Made by a program: the position numbers and the translations under genes. A stretch of DNA of 21,842 bases from Treponema sp. (GTDB lineage: Bacteria > Spirochaetota > Spirochaetia > Treponematales > Breznakiellaceae). Each line of letters starts with the position of its first letter. Position 1 is the stretch's first letter. The notes below the pieces were generated by a model. That model was not told the origin of the DNA and made no database searches. It saw only the letters and a list, made by a program, of their open reading frames with translations. This document shows, piece after piece, positions 21,428-21,842 of the stretch. Location: positions 1-21,842 of the forward strand of contig JAISRW010000066.1 in NCBI GenBank assembly GCA_031273405.1. Direction: 5' to 3'.

Positions 21428-21631
21428 TTATTCCTTGATATTATACTTCCTGCGGAACCGTTCAATGCGGCCGGCCGTATCTACCAGCTTCTGCTTGCCT
21501 GTAAAGAAGGGATGACAGGCTGAACAGATTTCCACTTTGAGATTTTTGGCGGTCGAGCGGGTTTCAATCACATTTCCGCAGGCGCAGGTAATCGTGGTTT
21601 GTTCGTACTTGGGGTGTATCTTGTCTTTCAT
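21428..21631 (-). CDS. rpmE: 50S ribosomal protein L31, zinc-binding form
   Basis: A 67-residue L31: [10 protein letters not shown] start, C16-A-C18 and C36-S-A-C39 form the four-cysteine zinc site, and [20 protein letters not shown] is the family core. The zinc-binding type is usual under zinc-replete conditions. Two ATGs are adjacent (21634 and 21631); the second gives the family N-terminus and is 7 bp from GGAG. The frame stays open upstream to 21790, but that stretch covers the promoter and is not L31-like. Confidence 0.95.
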   Translation of the reverse strand: MKDKIHPKYEQTTITCACGNVIETRSTAKNLKVEICSACHPFFTGKQKLVDTAGRIERFRRKYNIKE

Positions 21632-21692
21632 CATAATTCTCCGATTTATGAATCCCCCGCCGCAAGCCGCAGGGTAGTAAACTCTTTCGGTA

Positions 21693-21721
21693 AGAATAGC
21701 AGGTTTTAGGTATTTAGGCAA
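21693..21721 (-). promoter_or_regulatory. Sigma-70 promoter of rpmE
   Basis: On the minus strand, TTGCCT (21721-21716), a 17-bp spacer, then TATTCT (21698-21693) preceded by TGC, an extended -10. The start point would be about 55 bp before the L31 ATG. Confidence 0.6.
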
Positions 21722-21731
21722 GTACCCGAAT

Positions 21732-21842
21732 TGCCTCATCGAAAATGACACCGAAAAGGTTAAGTGCCTCATCATAAAAATGACACCCAAATTATAAGCT
21801 ACCCATAGAGGTAAGCAAAATGGGGTTACAAATGAGCACGAA
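21732..21842 (+). mobile_element. Possible end of an IS21-like insertion element (cut by window edge)
   Basis: Two direct repeats 33 bp apart, TGCCTCATC..AAAATGACACC at 21732-21752 and 21765-21787. Paired subterminal repeats containing TGTCATTTT (here reversed, AAAATGACA) are typical of IS21-family ends. A GAGG (21808-21811) and ATG at 21820 follow, placed like the start of a transposase gene, but only 23 bases remain. No transposase can be read here, so the family is a guess. Confidence 0.4.

Noticed and set aside
21632..21790. N-terminal extension of L31 in an open upstream frame
   Set aside because: The extension covers the rpmE promoter and the putative insertion element end; L31 starts at MKDKIHPKY with a ribosome binding site.

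Overview
The window carries a long flagellar export/motor operon of a spirochaete, flanked by unrelated genes. The order fliL-fliM-fliY-fliO-fliP-fliQ-fliR-flhB-flhA-flhF-flhG-(small membrane protein)-fliA-fapA, the FliM plus long FliY switch pair, and a signal-peptide-bearing beta-barrel protein at the far end match the Treponema fla region. The high GC (judged by eye, roughly 50-55 %) and frequent TTG/GTG starts fit the termite-gut Treponema group better than T. pallidum or T. denticola. The genus is an inference from synteny and sequence feel, not from a search.

Layout. (1) 87-3444, minus strand: a three-gene operon, galE -> M20 metallopeptidase -> KamA-family radical SAM protein, with 4-bp overlaps at both junctions. 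galE has no visible ribosome binding site but a TATACT just before its ATG. (2) 3445-3787: divergent intergenic region with a near-perfect sigma-28 promoter (TAAA-N15-TCCGATAA) and a palindromic repeat in front of fliL. (3) 3788-20077, plus strand: the flagellar operon. FliL (stator/basal body), FliM and FliY (C-ring switch), FliO/P/Q/R + FlhB + FlhA (type III export gate), FlhF/FlhG (placement and number of flagella), a two-TM protein of unknown function, FliA (sigma-28), a Jag_N-FapA (DUF342) protein and two small unrecognised proteins. Because fliA lies inside an operon that starts at a sigma-28-like promoter, a positive feedback loop is plausible. (4) 20072-21055, minus: exported beta-barrel-like protein, convergent with the operon. 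(5) 21428-21631, minus: rpmE (L31, zinc-binding form) with a good sigma-70 promoter. (6) 21732-21842: a tandem repeat pair resembling the end of an IS21-like element, running off the window.

The most unusual feature is a family of palindromic/cloverleaf repeats. The export genes are mostly packed with overlaps or tiny gaps. Apart from the fliL-fliM gap, every larger gap within the operon (fliY|fliO, fliQ|fliR, flhB|flhA, flhA|flhF) is filled with strong hairpins sharing modules (CGAACC-TNC-GGTTCG; CCAAAAC..GTTTTGG; TTTAATGCC). Copies differ by paired, compensating base changes, so the RNA or DNA fold seems to be kept while the sequence drifts. The flhA-flhF gap holds a tandem duplication of a whole three-hairpin unit, and a related palindrome sits inside flhF as an in-frame 18-bp x 4 repeat.
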